A stretch of 64,000 nucleotides of DNA from an uncultured Blautia sp. (GCF_934372025.1 NZ_CAKROJ010000007.1:1-64000); one strand, 5' to 3'; shown: positions 16,311 to 25,361, counted from the first letter of the stretch. Made by a program: numbers and translations. The notes: generated by a model from the letters alone, not told the origin.

Positions 16311-17564
16311 TGCAGCTACTTTTATTATTTCTGGATTTTTTAGTCCGGTTACGGACAGTTCCTTCTGTTTTCCGGATACGGAAAGATATTTCCGCAGGAT
16401 ATTAAATGCACCTACTGCATCTGCGTTAAATCTTGCTCCGTCAGTTATATACATCCCCCGTTCTTTTCGGTTTGATGCTTCTGCATATCTTTTTGATACT
16501 TCTGGTGATAACGGGCTGCACTGGCTGGTATAGCTTTCTTCCTGTTTTATCAATTGAATCCCATACAGTTTCAGCTTATATTCCAGCATGATATACAGCT
16601 TATTATACGGCAGGCTGTGCAGCTTCTGGTTGATCTTATGCCCCATATCTTTTTCTTTGCGGATATTTCGGATGTCTCCCACAACCACACAGCGGATGTC
16701 TTCTTTTCTGCAGTATTCTGCGATCCATCTGGTCACTTTGTGCAGATAATCCTTCACTGCATTCTGCTTTTTCCTGTAAAGTCTCTGGATATGATTCGAT
16801 GATTTTGGATATTTTATTCCTTTTTTCGATTGCTGTGCATACCATACAGACTGCACTCTGGCTATCTCTTTATGAAAATACCTTTCCACTGAAAGATATT
16901 TTCTTCCCAGGATAAAAGTCCTGCCATTTCCAGAATCATAACAGGTCATCAGATTATGAAGTCCCAGATCAATAGATAAATAATGTCCATTCTGAGAAAG
17001 CTGTTCCGGCTCTTCAACCTCATAGATAACAATAAGGTCGCATTTTCCGTTTTCCGGTGGATAGATCCGCAGCTGTTTTATATGATCCATGTCCCTGAAA
17101 ATCTTATTTTCAAGATATAGAAATTTTTCATGGATCCCGTATGTTTCTTCCATATAGCTTTTCAGATCCTTTGGCAGAGACAGCCGCAGCTGGTCTGAAC
17201 CTTTCTCATGCCGGATCCCCATCTGCATGTATGTGACCGGTATATTGTCCTGTTTAAAACGGGGCGGATTTGGATCTTTGATCCCTCCGGTCTTTTTCAG
17301 GACATAAAAAGATTTCCATGCTTTGTCCAGCTGTTTGCAGGTCTCCTGCGCTGTCTGCGACGGAAGCTGTTTATACCACAGATTTCCTTTATGTGTTTTT
17401 TTCTGGTAATACCAGTCGGGATACTTTTCCAGTCCCAGTTCTTTATAATGACGCCGTTCATAGTTGCAGATATTCCAGAGTTTGGAGGCTGCATAACACA
17501 TATGCCCTATGATATTGGAATATTCTGGACAGATCTTTACCGATGTTCTGTGTGACAGTAGCAT
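16308..17564 (-). CDS. tnpB: TnpB, RNA-guided nuclease of IS200/IS605 (variant catalytic site)
   Basis: 418 aa. TnpB proteins cut DNA at the donor site under guidance of an element-end RNA. The RuvC-like domain has D199 (LSIDLGLHNL) and D382 (FNADAVGAFNIL). At the RuvC-II position, where most TnpBs carry Glu, the sequence is VVVGDIRNI (G296-D297); a Glu occurs later at E328 (LEYK). The usual four-cysteine zinc finger is reduced to one Cys (YTSQCSPLSPEV), with no second CxxC. The length and these features match a recurring Lachnospiraceae subfamily, so they are probably not decay. It starts 55 bp after tnpA. Confidence 0.9.
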   Translation of the reverse strand: MLLSHRTSVKICPEYSNIIGHMCYAASKLWNICNYERRHYKELGLEKYPDWYYQKKTHKGNLWYKQLPSQTAQETCKQLDKAWKSFYVLKKTGGIKDPNPPRFKQDNIPVTYMQMGIRHEKGSDQLRLSLPKDLKSYMEETYGIHEKFLYLENKIFRDMDHIKQLRIYPPENGKCDLIVIYEVEEPEQLSQNGHYLSIDLGLHNLMTCYDSGNGRTFILGRKYLSVERYFHKEIARVQSVWYAQQSKKGIKYPKSSNHIQRLYRKKQNAVKDYLHKVTRWIAEYCRKEDIRCVVVGDIRNIRKEKDMGHKINQKLHSLPYNKLYIMLEYKLKLYGIQLIKQEESYTSQCSPLSPEVSKRYAEASNRKERGMYITDGARFNADAVGAFNILRKYLSVSGKQKELSVTGLKNPEIIKVAA

Positions 17565-17619
17565 TCCTCTTCCCTCCCTTAGACACTCTTACGGATGGAG
17601 ATTTACATTCCATCTTGAA

Positions 17620-18030
17620 TTAATATGACTTGCTCTGATGTTCAATATAACGGCGGATATTTTCTTCAGATACAGATCCAATCGTCTCCACATAATAGGA
17701 ATGGTTCCACAGCTCTCCTTTCCATAGCTGGTTTCTTATTTCTGGAAAACGTTCGAATAGTTTTCTGCCGGTGATTCCCTTCAGATACTTGACAATTGCT
17801 GTTATGGACAGCTTTGGCGGAGCTGATACAAAGCAATGGACATGGTCACCTTCACCACATTCAAATAAATGAACAGTAAATCCCTTATCCTCAGCAATCT
17901 GCTGCACCAGTTCCTTTAGGTATTCCTCAATTTCTGGATTTAATATCTTCCGCCGGTATTTCACCGACCATACCATATGGTAGTTGATATTACATACGCA
18001 AGTCCTGTAATATATTAGATTTTCTTTCAT
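17620..18030 (-). CDS. tnpA: IS200-type Y1 (HUH) transposase TnpA
   Basis: 136 aa, the standard length. The HUH motif is H63-V-H65 (GDHVHCFVSA) and the nucleophile is Y112 (NHSYYVETIG), with HMVWSVKYRR near the N-terminus. It cuts and rejoins single-stranded DNA at hairpin ends during replication. It appears intact, with start MKENLIYYRT about 200 bp inside the left end. The 170 bp upstream (18050-18225) hold only AT-rich left-end sequence with repeats of ATTAATATCA. Confidence 0.93.
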   Translation of the reverse strand: MKENLIYYRTCVCNINYHMVWSVKYRRKILNPEIEEYLKELVQQIAEDKGFTVHLFECGEGDHVHCFVSAPPKLSITAIVKYLKGITGRKLFERFPEIRNQLWKGELWNHSYYVETIGSVSEENIRRYIEHQSKSY

Positions 18031-18225
18031 ACATATAGTATAACATAATGAGTAAAAATGCGCAACAAAAAGGCAAATATATTTTCGATTGTTTATATGC
18101 CGGTTACGGCATTAATATCAAGCCATTAATATCAATGGTATGGAGATTATTATATTATTTTCAATGTGCTGATATGCACAATCCTGCGCTTTCATCTCGG
18201 TAATTGAATTGCCGAGGATTCCCGC

Positions 18226-18717
18226 TTATTGTCCTAAACTGTCAATATTGGAGGCTGTTACAAAGTCTCCTTCTTTTACATTCGTATATCCAGAATATAG
18301 TGCTTTTTCATCTTCTGTCAGTTTCGAACTGTCTTTCAGGAAAGAAAAACGCAAAGCTTCCATACCTATGATATTTGCCAGGCCCTTACATGCAGCCTCA
18401 AAAGACTGACCTTCTACACCTTTCAGACTGATGAAAATGACAGGAAACTGCCCCATATAAGTCTCACACAGTTCTTTTTCTTTTGAAATATTCAGACTCT
18501 GAAACAGGTTTTTATCACAGCCGATTTCAAAAAATGATTTAAGCATATTCATATTAAGGCTTTTTCCGAAACGACGTGGACGAGTAAAAAGATTCACTTC
18601 ACCCCAGTTTCTCAACAAATCTGCAATCATCTCGGTCTTATCTACATAGTAAAAATCTTCTCTTATCAGCTTTTCAAAATCATCCACACCAATGGGAAGT
18701 TTTTTTCCATATACCAT
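18226..18717 (-). pseudogene. N-terminal part of the IS-interrupted AAA-ATPase-like gene
   Basis: 163 codons starting MVYGKKLPIGVDDFEKLI behind AAAGGAG, with the family's YYVDKT motif and a Walker A variant (TRPRRFGKSLNMN, about residues 44-56). Translation stops just inside the insertion sequence (NIDSLGQ, then TAA). Walker B and the nuclease-like domain are on the other side of the element (14989-16208). The protein made here would lack ATPase and nuclease function. The transposition looks recent because both fragments are still open and in frame with each other. Confidence 0.88.
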
Positions 18718-18801
18718 GATCCTGCTCCTTTCAAAAGATTATTACATATATCTTATCATTTGACCTGTTTAATGGCAAGTTACAAGGTGATTTTCCACGT
18801 G

Positions 18802-18851
18802 TAAAACACAAGCCCTCCACCTACAGGTTAATTTGTAAGCGAAGGGCTTGT
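18802..18851 (-). terminator. terminator of pgi
   Basis: ACAAGCCCT at one arm (minus strand, 18843-18851) and AGGGCTTGT at the other (18808-18816), with a 26-nt loop, followed by GTTTTAC. It sits about 30 bp after the pgi stop. Confidence 0.7.
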
Positions 18852-18880
18852 ATTATTTCATGATTAATCTAATTTTCAAA

Positions 18881-20461
18881 TCAGATATTCAGCAGATCAC
18901 TGAATACTTTCAGTGCTCCGTCTGTCTCGTGTGCAAGAACACGTTTTGCAAGGACTTTACCAAGCTGAACGCCTTCCTGGTCAAAGCTGTTCAGGTTCCA
19001 CAGGAATCCCTGGAACATTACTTTATTTTCAAAGTGTGCAAGGAGTGCACCAAGGCTTGCAGGATTTACCTGGTCACCGATGATGATGCTTGACGGACGT
19101 CCGCCTTCGAAGTTCTTGTTGCTGTTTTCATCAGATTTACCACATGCAAATGCAATGATCTGAGCTGCAACGTTAGCGCAGAGTTTCTGCTGGCTTGTGC
19201 TGTCCTGGATCACTACATCTGTACCCATCTGGTTATTTCTGTATCCGATAAACTGAAGTGGTACAATATCAGTTCCCTGATGAAGAAGCTGATAGAAGGA
19301 ATGCTGTCCGTTTGTTCCTGGTTCTCCAAAGATTACCGGTCCTGTTACATAATTTACAGGATCACCGAAGCGGTTTACAGATTTTCCGTTGGATTCCATA
19401 TCAAGCTGCTGCAGATGTGCAGGGAAACGGCTCAGTGCCTGTGAATACGGAAGAACTGCTGTGCTTGGATATCCAAGGATGTTTCTTTCATATACACCGA
19501 TCAGAGCATCAAGCATAGCCGGGTTCTGCATAATATCTTCGTTTTTAGCAAGTTTATCTTCTTCTGCTGCACCTTCAAGGAATTCTGCAAATACTTCCGG
19601 TCCGAATGCCAGAGATAATACAGCACCTCCAACTGCAGATGTGGAAGAATAACGTCCACCGATATAATCATCCATGAAGAATGCTGCAAGATAGTCATCA
19701 CTCTTAGCAAGTGGAGAAGTCTCACTTGTAACAGCGATCATATGCTTGGAAGCATCAAGTCCTGCGTTTTTAAGAGCATCTTTTACGAAGGATTCATTTG
19801 TCAGAGTTTCAAGAGTTGTACCTGATTTGGATACCAGTACAAAAATGGAATGTGCAACATCAATAGAATTCAGGACTGCTGCTGCATCATCAGGATCTAC
19901 ATTGCTGATGAATCTGGCTTCCATTTTAAATTTGTCATTTTTCTTTGCCCAGTTTTCAAGAGCAAGATACATAGCACGAGGACCAAGGTCACTTCCGCCG
20001 ATACCAATCTGAACAACAGTTGTGAATTTCTCTCCTGCTGCGTTTGTGATCTCACCTGCATGTACTTTATTAGCAAAGTCAGCGATCTTCTGCTGCTGTT
20101 CTACATAGAAAGCACGTTTGTCAACGCCGTCAGCTGTAACAGTATCACCAAGCTGGCCACGTGTCAGCTGATGAAGAACGAGACGTTTCTCACCTGTATT
20201 AATCATTTCGCCATTGTAAAGAGCTGCGTATTTTTCAGTAAGCTGTGCTTCTTTTGCAAGCTTTTTGAGGCCTTCAAGTACTTCGTCATCTACCTGCTTT
20301 GCAGCATAGTTATATGCAAGACCAGCAGCCATCGGTACGCTGTATTTTTTAACACGTTCTGCACCATTTTCTCCGGTCATAGCTTCTACAAGGTTTACTT
20401 TTTTTACATTGGAAAGTTCTTTGAATGATTCAAGAGTATCCAGGTTGTTCCAGGTAATCAT
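18881..20461 (-). CDS. pgi: glucose-6-phosphate isomerase
   Basis: Interconverts glucose-6-phosphate and fructose-6-phosphate in glycolysis and gluconeogenesis. It is 526 aa of SIS-fold protein. Visible family blocks are VVQIGIGGSDLGPRAMY (near residue 150), VLVSKSGTTLETL (near 210), VIFGEPGTNGQHSFYQLLHQ (near 380, with the catalytic Glu region) and the C-terminal EGVQLGK. Stand-alone gene with its own promoter (20524-20552) and terminator (18802-18851). Intact and secure. Confidence 0.98.
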   Translation of the reverse strand: MITWNNLDTLESFKELSNVKKVNLVEAMTGENGAERVKKYSVPMAAGLAYNYAAKQVDDEVLEGLKKLAKEAQLTEKYAALYNGEMINTGEKRLVLHQLTRGQLGDTVTADGVDKRAFYVEQQQKIADFANKVHAGEITNAAGEKFTTVVQIGIGGSDLGPRAMYLALENWAKKNDKFKMEARFISNVDPDDAAAVLNSIDVAHSIFVLVSKSGTTLETLTNESFVKDALKNAGLDASKHMIAVTSETSPLAKSDDYLAAFFMDDYIGGRYSSTSAVGGAVLSLAFGPEVFAEFLEGAAEEDKLAKNEDIMQNPAMLDALIGVYERNILGYPSTAVLPYSQALSRFPAHLQQLDMESNGKSVNRFGDPVNYVTGPVIFGEPGTNGQHSFYQLLHQGTDIVPLQFIGYRNNQMGTDVVIQDSTSQQKLCANVAAQIIAFACGKSDENSNKNFEGGRPSSIIIGDQVNPASLGALLAHFENKVMFQGFLWNLNSFDQEGVQLGKVLAKRVLAHETDGALKVFSDLLNI

Positions 20462-20523
20462 AATAAGATTCCTCCTTAAAATTAAATATTCCTGTGATTT
20501 CAGGATTCTTACTCAATATTTTT

Positions 20524-20552
20524 ATTATAATATCAAATCAGTGGAAATACAA
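20524..20552 (-). promoter_or_regulatory. promoter of pgi
   Basis: TTGTAT (20547-20552), 17-bp spacer, TATAAT (20524-20529) on the minus strand, placing the start of transcription about 55 bp before the pgi ATG. Confidence 0.7.
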
Positions 20553-20579
20553 GTCTGCAAACGGCGGTGAAGACATTCT

Positions 20580-20850
20580 CGCTATAAAACCTCTTAAGGT
20601 TTATTCTGCGGTCTACTTTTTCCCTGGAATATAATCTGCATTTCATCTTTTCTCTATTTGCAGTCTACTTTTTTCCCAATATTCGATCAAACATCGTAAT
20701 TACGGTTCGCCAGATATCATTTTCGTCAAACTTGTCGGAACAAAACCGATATATTCCAGAACAAGGCAAACTCGTCTGCTTTAAACTTCCTGAATTCCAC
20801 AATCTTTAAAGAAGTTGTTACGCTTTGCTCACCTCTCAACACTGTGGAAA
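20580..20850. other. gene-free stretch between pgi and GNAT with a direct repeat and a decayed coding-like segment
   Basis: Two direct copies of GCrGTCTACTTTTTyCC occur at 20608-20624 and 20660-20677, and a small hairpin AAACCT-CTTA-AGGTTT lies near 20587-20602. On the minus strand about 20680-20775 reads like protein (FCSDKFDENDIWRTVITMFD) but has no start signal and is bounded by stops. It may be the tail of a lost gene. No functional gene is supported. Confidence 0.35.
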
Positions 20851-20851
20851 C

Positions 20852-21394
20852 TTAACCTAAAATACAATTATAATCTAACACAATATCCATCTCATGCCAG
20901 GCTTCGCCGCCCCACACAGAATCACCGATTCCATGATCCTCAAAACCAAATTTCTCGTACATCTCAACCTTATCCGGGAGGCAGGTCAGGATCAGCTTCT
21001 TTCTTCCCTTAGCGCATTCTCTTTCCTTATATTGTTCCATCAGTTCTCTTGCCAGACCCTGGTGCTGGTGCTCCGGAAGCACATCCAGACCAAGCAGCAT
21101 AATATTTGCGCCATCTGGATCATGCAGGTCAGCATCCGTAAAAAAGTCATCCGTCAGATGCGCCTGATTCGTTGCAAGCCCATTAAGAAAACCTGCAATC
21201 TTGCCTGTCTCCCGATCCACAGCAACCAGAAAAAGATCCGTTGCGTTTTTTATTCGTGACTCCATATGTTCATAAGTGCATGCTTCATTTGGTGGAAAAC
21301 AGATGCTTTCAATCTCTGCTGCCTGTTCGATCTCATCCTGTCTGATATTGCGGAATTCATATTTTTCATGTATTACTTTACTTTTCTGTTTCAT
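20852..21394 (-). CDS. GNAT-family N-acetyltransferase
   Basis: 180-aa acyl-CoA N-acyltransferase. Motif A is LLGLDVLPEHQHQGLARELM (about residues 103-122, with the Q-x-x-G-L-A acetyl-CoA loop), and motif B is LTCLPDKVEMYEKFGFEDHG near residue 145. The arrangement resembles the arylalkylamine N-acetyltransferase-like branch seen in Firmicutes. The substrate cannot be told. Single gene; no terminator is obvious. Confidence 0.85.
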   Translation of the reverse strand: MKQKSKVIHEKYEFRNIRQDEIEQAAEIESICFPPNEACTYEHMESRIKNATDLFLVAVDRETGKIAGFLNGLATNQAHLTDDFFTDADLHDPDGANIMLLGLDVLPEHQHQGLARELMEQYKERECAKGRKKLILTCLPDKVEMYEKFGFEDHGIGDSVWGGEAWHEMDIVLDYNCILG

Positions 21395-21621
21395 TAATCC
21401 TTCTCCTGCTCATAACACATCTCAATATTGTTATGCCCATCACCTGCTACTATTTTAATATCTGTTTTATATTATAACATAGTTTCTCCATCACCACATA
21501 TAAATAATATCAGCTGACTGGATTACTTCCTGATTCACTTCTCTCAGAAGAGCTGTTATCTGTTTATCTGACAATCCATTCAGTTCCATGCCTGAAGATT
21601 CTTCTTTTACAGTTTCTTCAT

Positions 21622-21783
21622 CTAGCCAAGCATGTCCTTCATCTTATCATACGATCTCTGACGGTCAGCCAGTGCCTCCTCCAGTGAAACATTCTGGTAT
21701 ACATCTTTAACCTGCTCCTTCGTCCAGATATCACCCATTTTACCTGTTTCTCTGATAAAAATGTTTATTTCCTTATCTTTCAT
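21622..21783 (-). CDS. small hypothetical protein (53 aa) after the XRE regulator
   Basis: ATG at 21781-21783 behind AGGAGAGGG, encoding MKDKEINIFIRETGKMGDIW and on to DRQRSYDKMKDMLG, rich in charged residues and probably helical, with no membrane segment. It lies 46 bp after the XRE gene and was probably co-transcribed. Immediately downstream another frame stays open for about 45 codons (HAWLDEETVKEESSG, ending IIYMW), which could be the rest of a frameshifted gene. Not recognised as a named family. Moderate confidence that it is translated. Confidence 0.5.
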   Translation of the reverse strand: MKDKEINIFIRETGKMGDIWTKEQVKDVYQNVSLEEALADRQRSYDKMKDMLG

Positions 21784-21829
21784 GCTTTCCCTCTCCTTTA
21801 CTTATTCTTTTTTATAAGTATAGTTCTTT

Positions 21830-22081
21830 TTAATTCTCTTTGTATTCACGATTCGTGAAGTCTTCTTCCATCAATTTTTCCATTTCGACATGATAACGCT
21901 GTGCTATCGCATATGCCGTTATAAGATCCGGGAGACGTTCTCCACTTTCATAATTAGCAATAGTTGTAGAACCATAACCAATGCTCTCCCCCAGTTCTGC
22001 CTGAGTCTCATTATGACTGATTCGCAGTCTTCGTATGTTTTCTCCTATTATTTTGTTCCATGTTTTTTTCTGTTTTTCCAT
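21830..22081 (-). CDS. XRE-family helix-turn-helix regulator
   Basis: 83 aa from the ATG at 22081, which has AAAGGG upstream; the frame stays open further upstream to 22195 but that part overlaps the terminator of the next gene and lacks a ribosome site. It contains one Cro/C1-type HTH: IGENIRRLRISHNETQAELG (about residues 10-29) and GYGSTTIANYESGERLPDL (34-52). The target is unknown. Together with the 53-aa gene after it, it may form a small regulator plus partner pair, but no toxin fold is recognised. Confidence 0.82.
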   Translation of the reverse strand: MEKQKKTWNKIIGENIRRLRISHNETQAELGESIGYGSTTIANYESGERLPDLITAYAIAQRYHVEMEKLMEEDFTNREYKEN

Positions 22082-22159
22082 AATATAAGCCCTTTCTGCA
22101 CTTTGTTTTTTCTTGCGTGCATAAAAGGACTTGTATTTTTCGCGTGCTCCCACCTGTAG

Positions 22160-22190
22160 AGGAAAGGGGCTGTCTTTCCGACAGCCCCAG
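22160..22190 (-). terminator. terminator of the LRR protein gene
   Basis: GGGGCTGTC (22180-22188 on the minus strand) with GACAGCCCC (22166-22174) around TTTCC/GGAAA, followed by TTTCC. A strong 9-bp GC-rich stem about 95 bp after the stop. Confidence 0.75.
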
Positions 22191-22280
22191 TTCAATACTC
22201 ACAATATTTTCTTAGATAAGATATCGAGGGACAAATGTCCCCACGCCATTATACCTGCAAATTGCTCATTCATCACACTT

Positions 22281-25202
22281 TCAGATTTCATAAGCACTGA
22301 GTATCTCTGCAATATCCGGCATAGAATCATCCGGCATAGAGCAGGTACCTCTCTTCACCTGCGAAATATCTGTAATTATATAAGCTTCAAGAAACTTCTG
22401 TCCGATAGCTGCCAGCTGCTCATCTGAAGTATCTTCTGGCACCAGAATTGTAATATTACTGTTCTCTAAATTCACCCAGTCAGATTCAATCACATTCGGA
22501 TCAATTCCTTCCAGACAGATTGTTTCGATCACCGGCAGTATCGTAAATGCTGTCAGATTCAAACGCTCAACACCACCGCGGATATGGATTTCTTTCATAG
22601 CTTCATTTCCGGTAAAAGCATTGATATCAATATCTTTTGCATTCACACAGAGTCTTTCCACATGGGTGGCTCCAAATGTCTGAATTCCAATCCGTTCTAC
22701 CTGGTTCTTACACCATACGGTCTCCAGATTCTTACAGAAGTTAAACAGATAGTTATCCATCTGCAGTACTCCATTTACAAATACTACTATTTTCAGACCT
22801 TTGCATTCCTGGAATATGCTCTTATTCGTAGTTTCCAGAGGTGCATAGCAGATTACTGTTTCCAGATCATGACAGTTCATGAATGTACTGTCTTCGATAG
22901 ATTTCAGGGTCTCCGGCAGAATCACGCAGCGCATCGGCAGCCAGTCTCCTTCCTCCTGGTTTGTCTCCATGTCTGAATTCACATAATCTCTGGCACATTC
23001 AAATGCATTATAAGAAATATTTTCTACCGGCACTCCGCCAATCGTACGCGGAATGATAACATCCACTGCTGTTCCAACATATGCTGTGATCGTTCTGCTC
23101 TCTTCATCAAATTCAAAATTGTCTTCCGGCAGAGGTTCATACGGCATCTTCACCAGCATGGATTCCTCGCCAACTCTGCATATTCTGTCATACCAGGGAT
23201 AATTCAGTGCTGCACTCCATTCAGCCACCTGTTCATCCGTCGCCTCTGCACTGAGCCTGATATTACTCAGTTCAATACCTTCAAGAGCCTCTCCATTGAC
23301 TGGTATATTTGCAGGTATCACAAACTCACTCAGAGAAGTTCCGGCAAAAGCTCTTGAACCAATCTCAGTTACGCCCTCACCCATATTCAGTGAGGCGAGT
23401 GCTGATCCTTCAAAAAGTCTTGCAGGAATACTTCCTGCTGCCACAGTTGCTTCGGTAAGATTTAGGCAGTCTGCAAAAGCTCCCTCCGGAAACAGCCCAA
23501 CATCACATAAAATATTAACACTTGTCAGTCCGCTGCAGCCTGCAAAAGCATTTTCTCCAATCTCCGTCACAGAAGCAGGGATTGTGATCTCCTTAAGCTG
23601 CGCACAGTTGCGGAAGGCTTCCGCTCCAATACTGGTGACAGAATCAAACAGATCTACATGCTCCACAATACTGTCTGCAAAAGCTTCTTTTCCAACGTAA
23701 ACGAATTCATCACTATGAGGCACCGCAAAGTAGGTTATCGTCTGATCACCCTTCAATGCACCATCGGCGATTCCTACTACTCTTTTATCCTCCTCGCCTA
23801 TTGTATAAGTATCATAGCTGCGCACCTTCGCGGTTTCTTCTTCGTAACCGGTAAGGTATAACTTACTCGGGTCATCCGGAAGCTCTTCAACAGAAAAGTA
23901 TGCATGTTCAACCTCTGTATTCTGGTTTCGCCATACCCGGCACTCCAGTCCCATTGCATCAACGAGTGCCTGTACATCCAGCATCTGCTGCTTGGTACAC
24001 TTTTCGTTCAGATCTATGTCTCTCAGGTATTCACACTTATCAAAGGCGGTATCCGAAATTTCCGGCAGCTCCAATCCCTCCATATAAACATAAGTAATAG
24101 GAGAATTTCTAAAGCAATTATCCCCTATCTTCTCCAGACTTGCTGGAAGAAATACTCTCTGTAATCCTGAAGCTACTGAGAATGCACCAGGGCCGAGTTC
24201 CTTTACGCCTTCAGGAATGATCAGGTCTGTTTCTACCGAAAAATAGCTGAACGCTTCTTCTCCGATATATTCCAGACTATCCGGAAGATCCAGCCTGAAT
24301 CCCCGATAAGATGAAAAACCTTTCTTATCAATAGTTTTCAGAGTAGACGGAAATTCCACATATTTTAATGTATCAGTGATACTAAAAGCATCTTCTCCAA
24401 CATATTCCAGTCCCTCTGGAAGAGTTACATACCCTAAAAGAGGATCTTCCCATAAAGCTCTTTTACCAATTGCTTTTACCGACACACCATCAATACTCTC
24501 CGGGATCGTCAGTCTGGTATTCATTCCATTATAACCTGTGATGCTTCCCGTTTCTGCATCAAACGTCAGATTCTCTGTATCCAGATAGTCTTCAGCTGAA
24601 TAAAGCGCAGCCGGCTTTCCACTTGGCTGAATGTTCAAATATTTATTATTTTCTTCAAAAACCTTCTTGTATTCTTCTATCTGGTCATCCGGCACATAAA
24701 TTACCACATCATCTGAAAGCATTGCAAAAGCCTCTGGACCTATCAATGGGCATGCACCCTCAAACACGATTTTCTTCAGAGCATAGCAGCCGCTGACTGC
24801 ATAGCTGTCTATAATACAGACCGATGCCGGTATGGTGAGTTCTGTCAGTGCATCATTACTGGAAATAGCATTCCACCCGATATTGATCAAATTTGAAGAT
24901 AAAGTTATCTCCGACAGATTAACATCATAGCTCAGCGCACCACTCCCAAGTATCGTCACGCTGTCCGGCACTGCTACAGAAGTAAGCGTCTCTGAGCCAG
25001 CCAGTAATTGAGTTCCCAGTCTTTTGACCGGCACGCCATCATCCATAGTATCCGGCACCACTACATCCGTCTCTGTGCCTGTGTACTCCTTCAATACAAA
25101 ACGCTGGGCATCAAATTTCCAGACATCATCTGCTTTTACCGGTACAGCAGCTCCCGTCAGCATCAATATTGCGGTTAATCCTAATAGTATTTTACCCTTC
25201 AT
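22281..25202 (-). CDS. secreted BspA-like leucine-rich-repeat protein
   Basis: 973 aa from the ATG at 25202, chosen because AGGAGG lies 6 nt upstream; a GTG 18 nt earlier is inside that site. A signal peptide (MKGKILLGLTAILMLTGAAV, cleaved near VKA) is followed by many LRR_5 (Treponema/BspA-type) repeats of about 23 residues, such as 'I.IPASVTEIGENAFAGCSGL' and 'VTLPEGLEYVGEDAFSITDT', in three blocks separated by spacer domains. No LPXTG, GW or SLH anchor is seen at the C-terminus (ends ILSAYEI), so it is secreted or loosely attached. Such proteins can bind host or bacterial surfaces; the ligand is unknown. Confidence 0.9.
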   Translation of the reverse strand: MKGKILLGLTAILMLTGAAVPVKADDVWKFDAQRFVLKEYTGTETDVVVPDTMDDGVPVKRLGTQLLAGSETLTSVAVPDSVTILGSGALSYDVNLSEITLSSNLINIGWNAISSNDALTELTIPASVCIIDSYAVSGCYALKKIVFEGACPLIGPEAFAMLSDDVVIYVPDDQIEEYKKVFEENNKYLNIQPSGKPAALYSAEDYLDTENLTFDAETGSITGYNGMNTRLTIPESIDGVSVKAIGKRALWEDPLLGYVTLPEGLEYVGEDAFSITDTLKYVEFPSTLKTIDKKGFSSYRGFRLDLPDSLEYIGEEAFSYFSVETDLIIPEGVKELGPGAFSVASGLQRVFLPASLEKIGDNCFRNSPITYVYMEGLELPEISDTAFDKCEYLRDIDLNEKCTKQQMLDVQALVDAMGLECRVWRNQNTEVEHAYFSVEELPDDPSKLYLTGYEEETAKVRSYDTYTIGEEDKRVVGIADGALKGDQTITYFAVPHSDEFVYVGKEAFADSIVEHVDLFDSVTSIGAEAFRNCAQLKEITIPASVTEIGENAFAGCSGLTSVNILCDVGLFPEGAFADCLNLTEATVAAGSIPARLFEGSALASLNMGEGVTEIGSRAFAGTSLSEFVIPANIPVNGEALEGIELSNIRLSAEATDEQVAEWSAALNYPWYDRICRVGEESMLVKMPYEPLPEDNFEFDEESRTITAYVGTAVDVIIPRTIGGVPVENISYNAFECARDYVNSDMETNQEEGDWLPMRCVILPETLKSIEDSTFMNCHDLETVICYAPLETTNKSIFQECKGLKIVVFVNGVLQMDNYLFNFCKNLETVWCKNQVERIGIQTFGATHVERLCVNAKDIDINAFTGNEAMKEIHIRGGVERLNLTAFTILPVIETICLEGIDPNVIESDWVNLENSNITILVPEDTSDEQLAAIGQKFLEAYIITDISQVKRGTCSMPDDSMPDIAEILSAYEI

Positions 25203-25287
25203 CCTGTTACCTCCTTTCACTTCTTATATTGATTATTAATAGTTCTCCTAATACCAGAATATATAAAAAATGAGGAGGTGTCACTAT

Positions 25288-25322
25288 CAAAAAAGCCAGT
25301 AAAAACTGGTTTTACTGGCTTT
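25288..25322 (-). terminator. terminator of the betaine importer operon
   Basis: AGCCAGTAAAACCAGTTTTT continuing to ACTGGCT forms a strong hairpin (25294-25320), followed by TTTTTTG on the minus strand, about 40 bp after the last gene of the operon. Confidence 0.85.
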
Positions 25323-25361
25323 GACTTAATGATAGTAGCTTAAATATATCATAAATACGAA

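Larger units (their letters stand above)
16210..18233 (-). mobile_element. IS200/IS605-family insertion sequence (tnpA + tnpB) inside the AAA-ATPase gene
   Basis: About 2.0 kb carrying a Y1 transposase and TnpB in the same direction. The left end (upstream of tnpA) has hairpin CTCGGCAATTCAATTACCGA+G (18196-18216). The right end (after tnpB) has hairpins GGCGG-TATC-CCGCC (16250-16263) and CCAGA...TCTGG (16232-16251), then GTTCAC. There are no terminal inverted repeats and no target duplication, as expected for single-strand transposition. Exact ends are uncertain by about 10 bp: the left flank reads GACAGTTTA and the right flank TCTTCTCTT. Confidence 0.88.

Noticed and set aside
14989..18717. 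The split AAA-ATPase plus DUF2284 as a phage-defence system
   Set aside because: The AAA/PD-(D/E)XK family is abundant in gut bacteria without a proven defence role, and no other defence gene is nearby.
22281..25202. LRR repeats as a possible CRISPR-like or VNTR array
   Set aside because: The repeats are degenerate protein motifs about 23 residues long inside a single gene. No direct repeats with unique spacers occur anywhere in the window.
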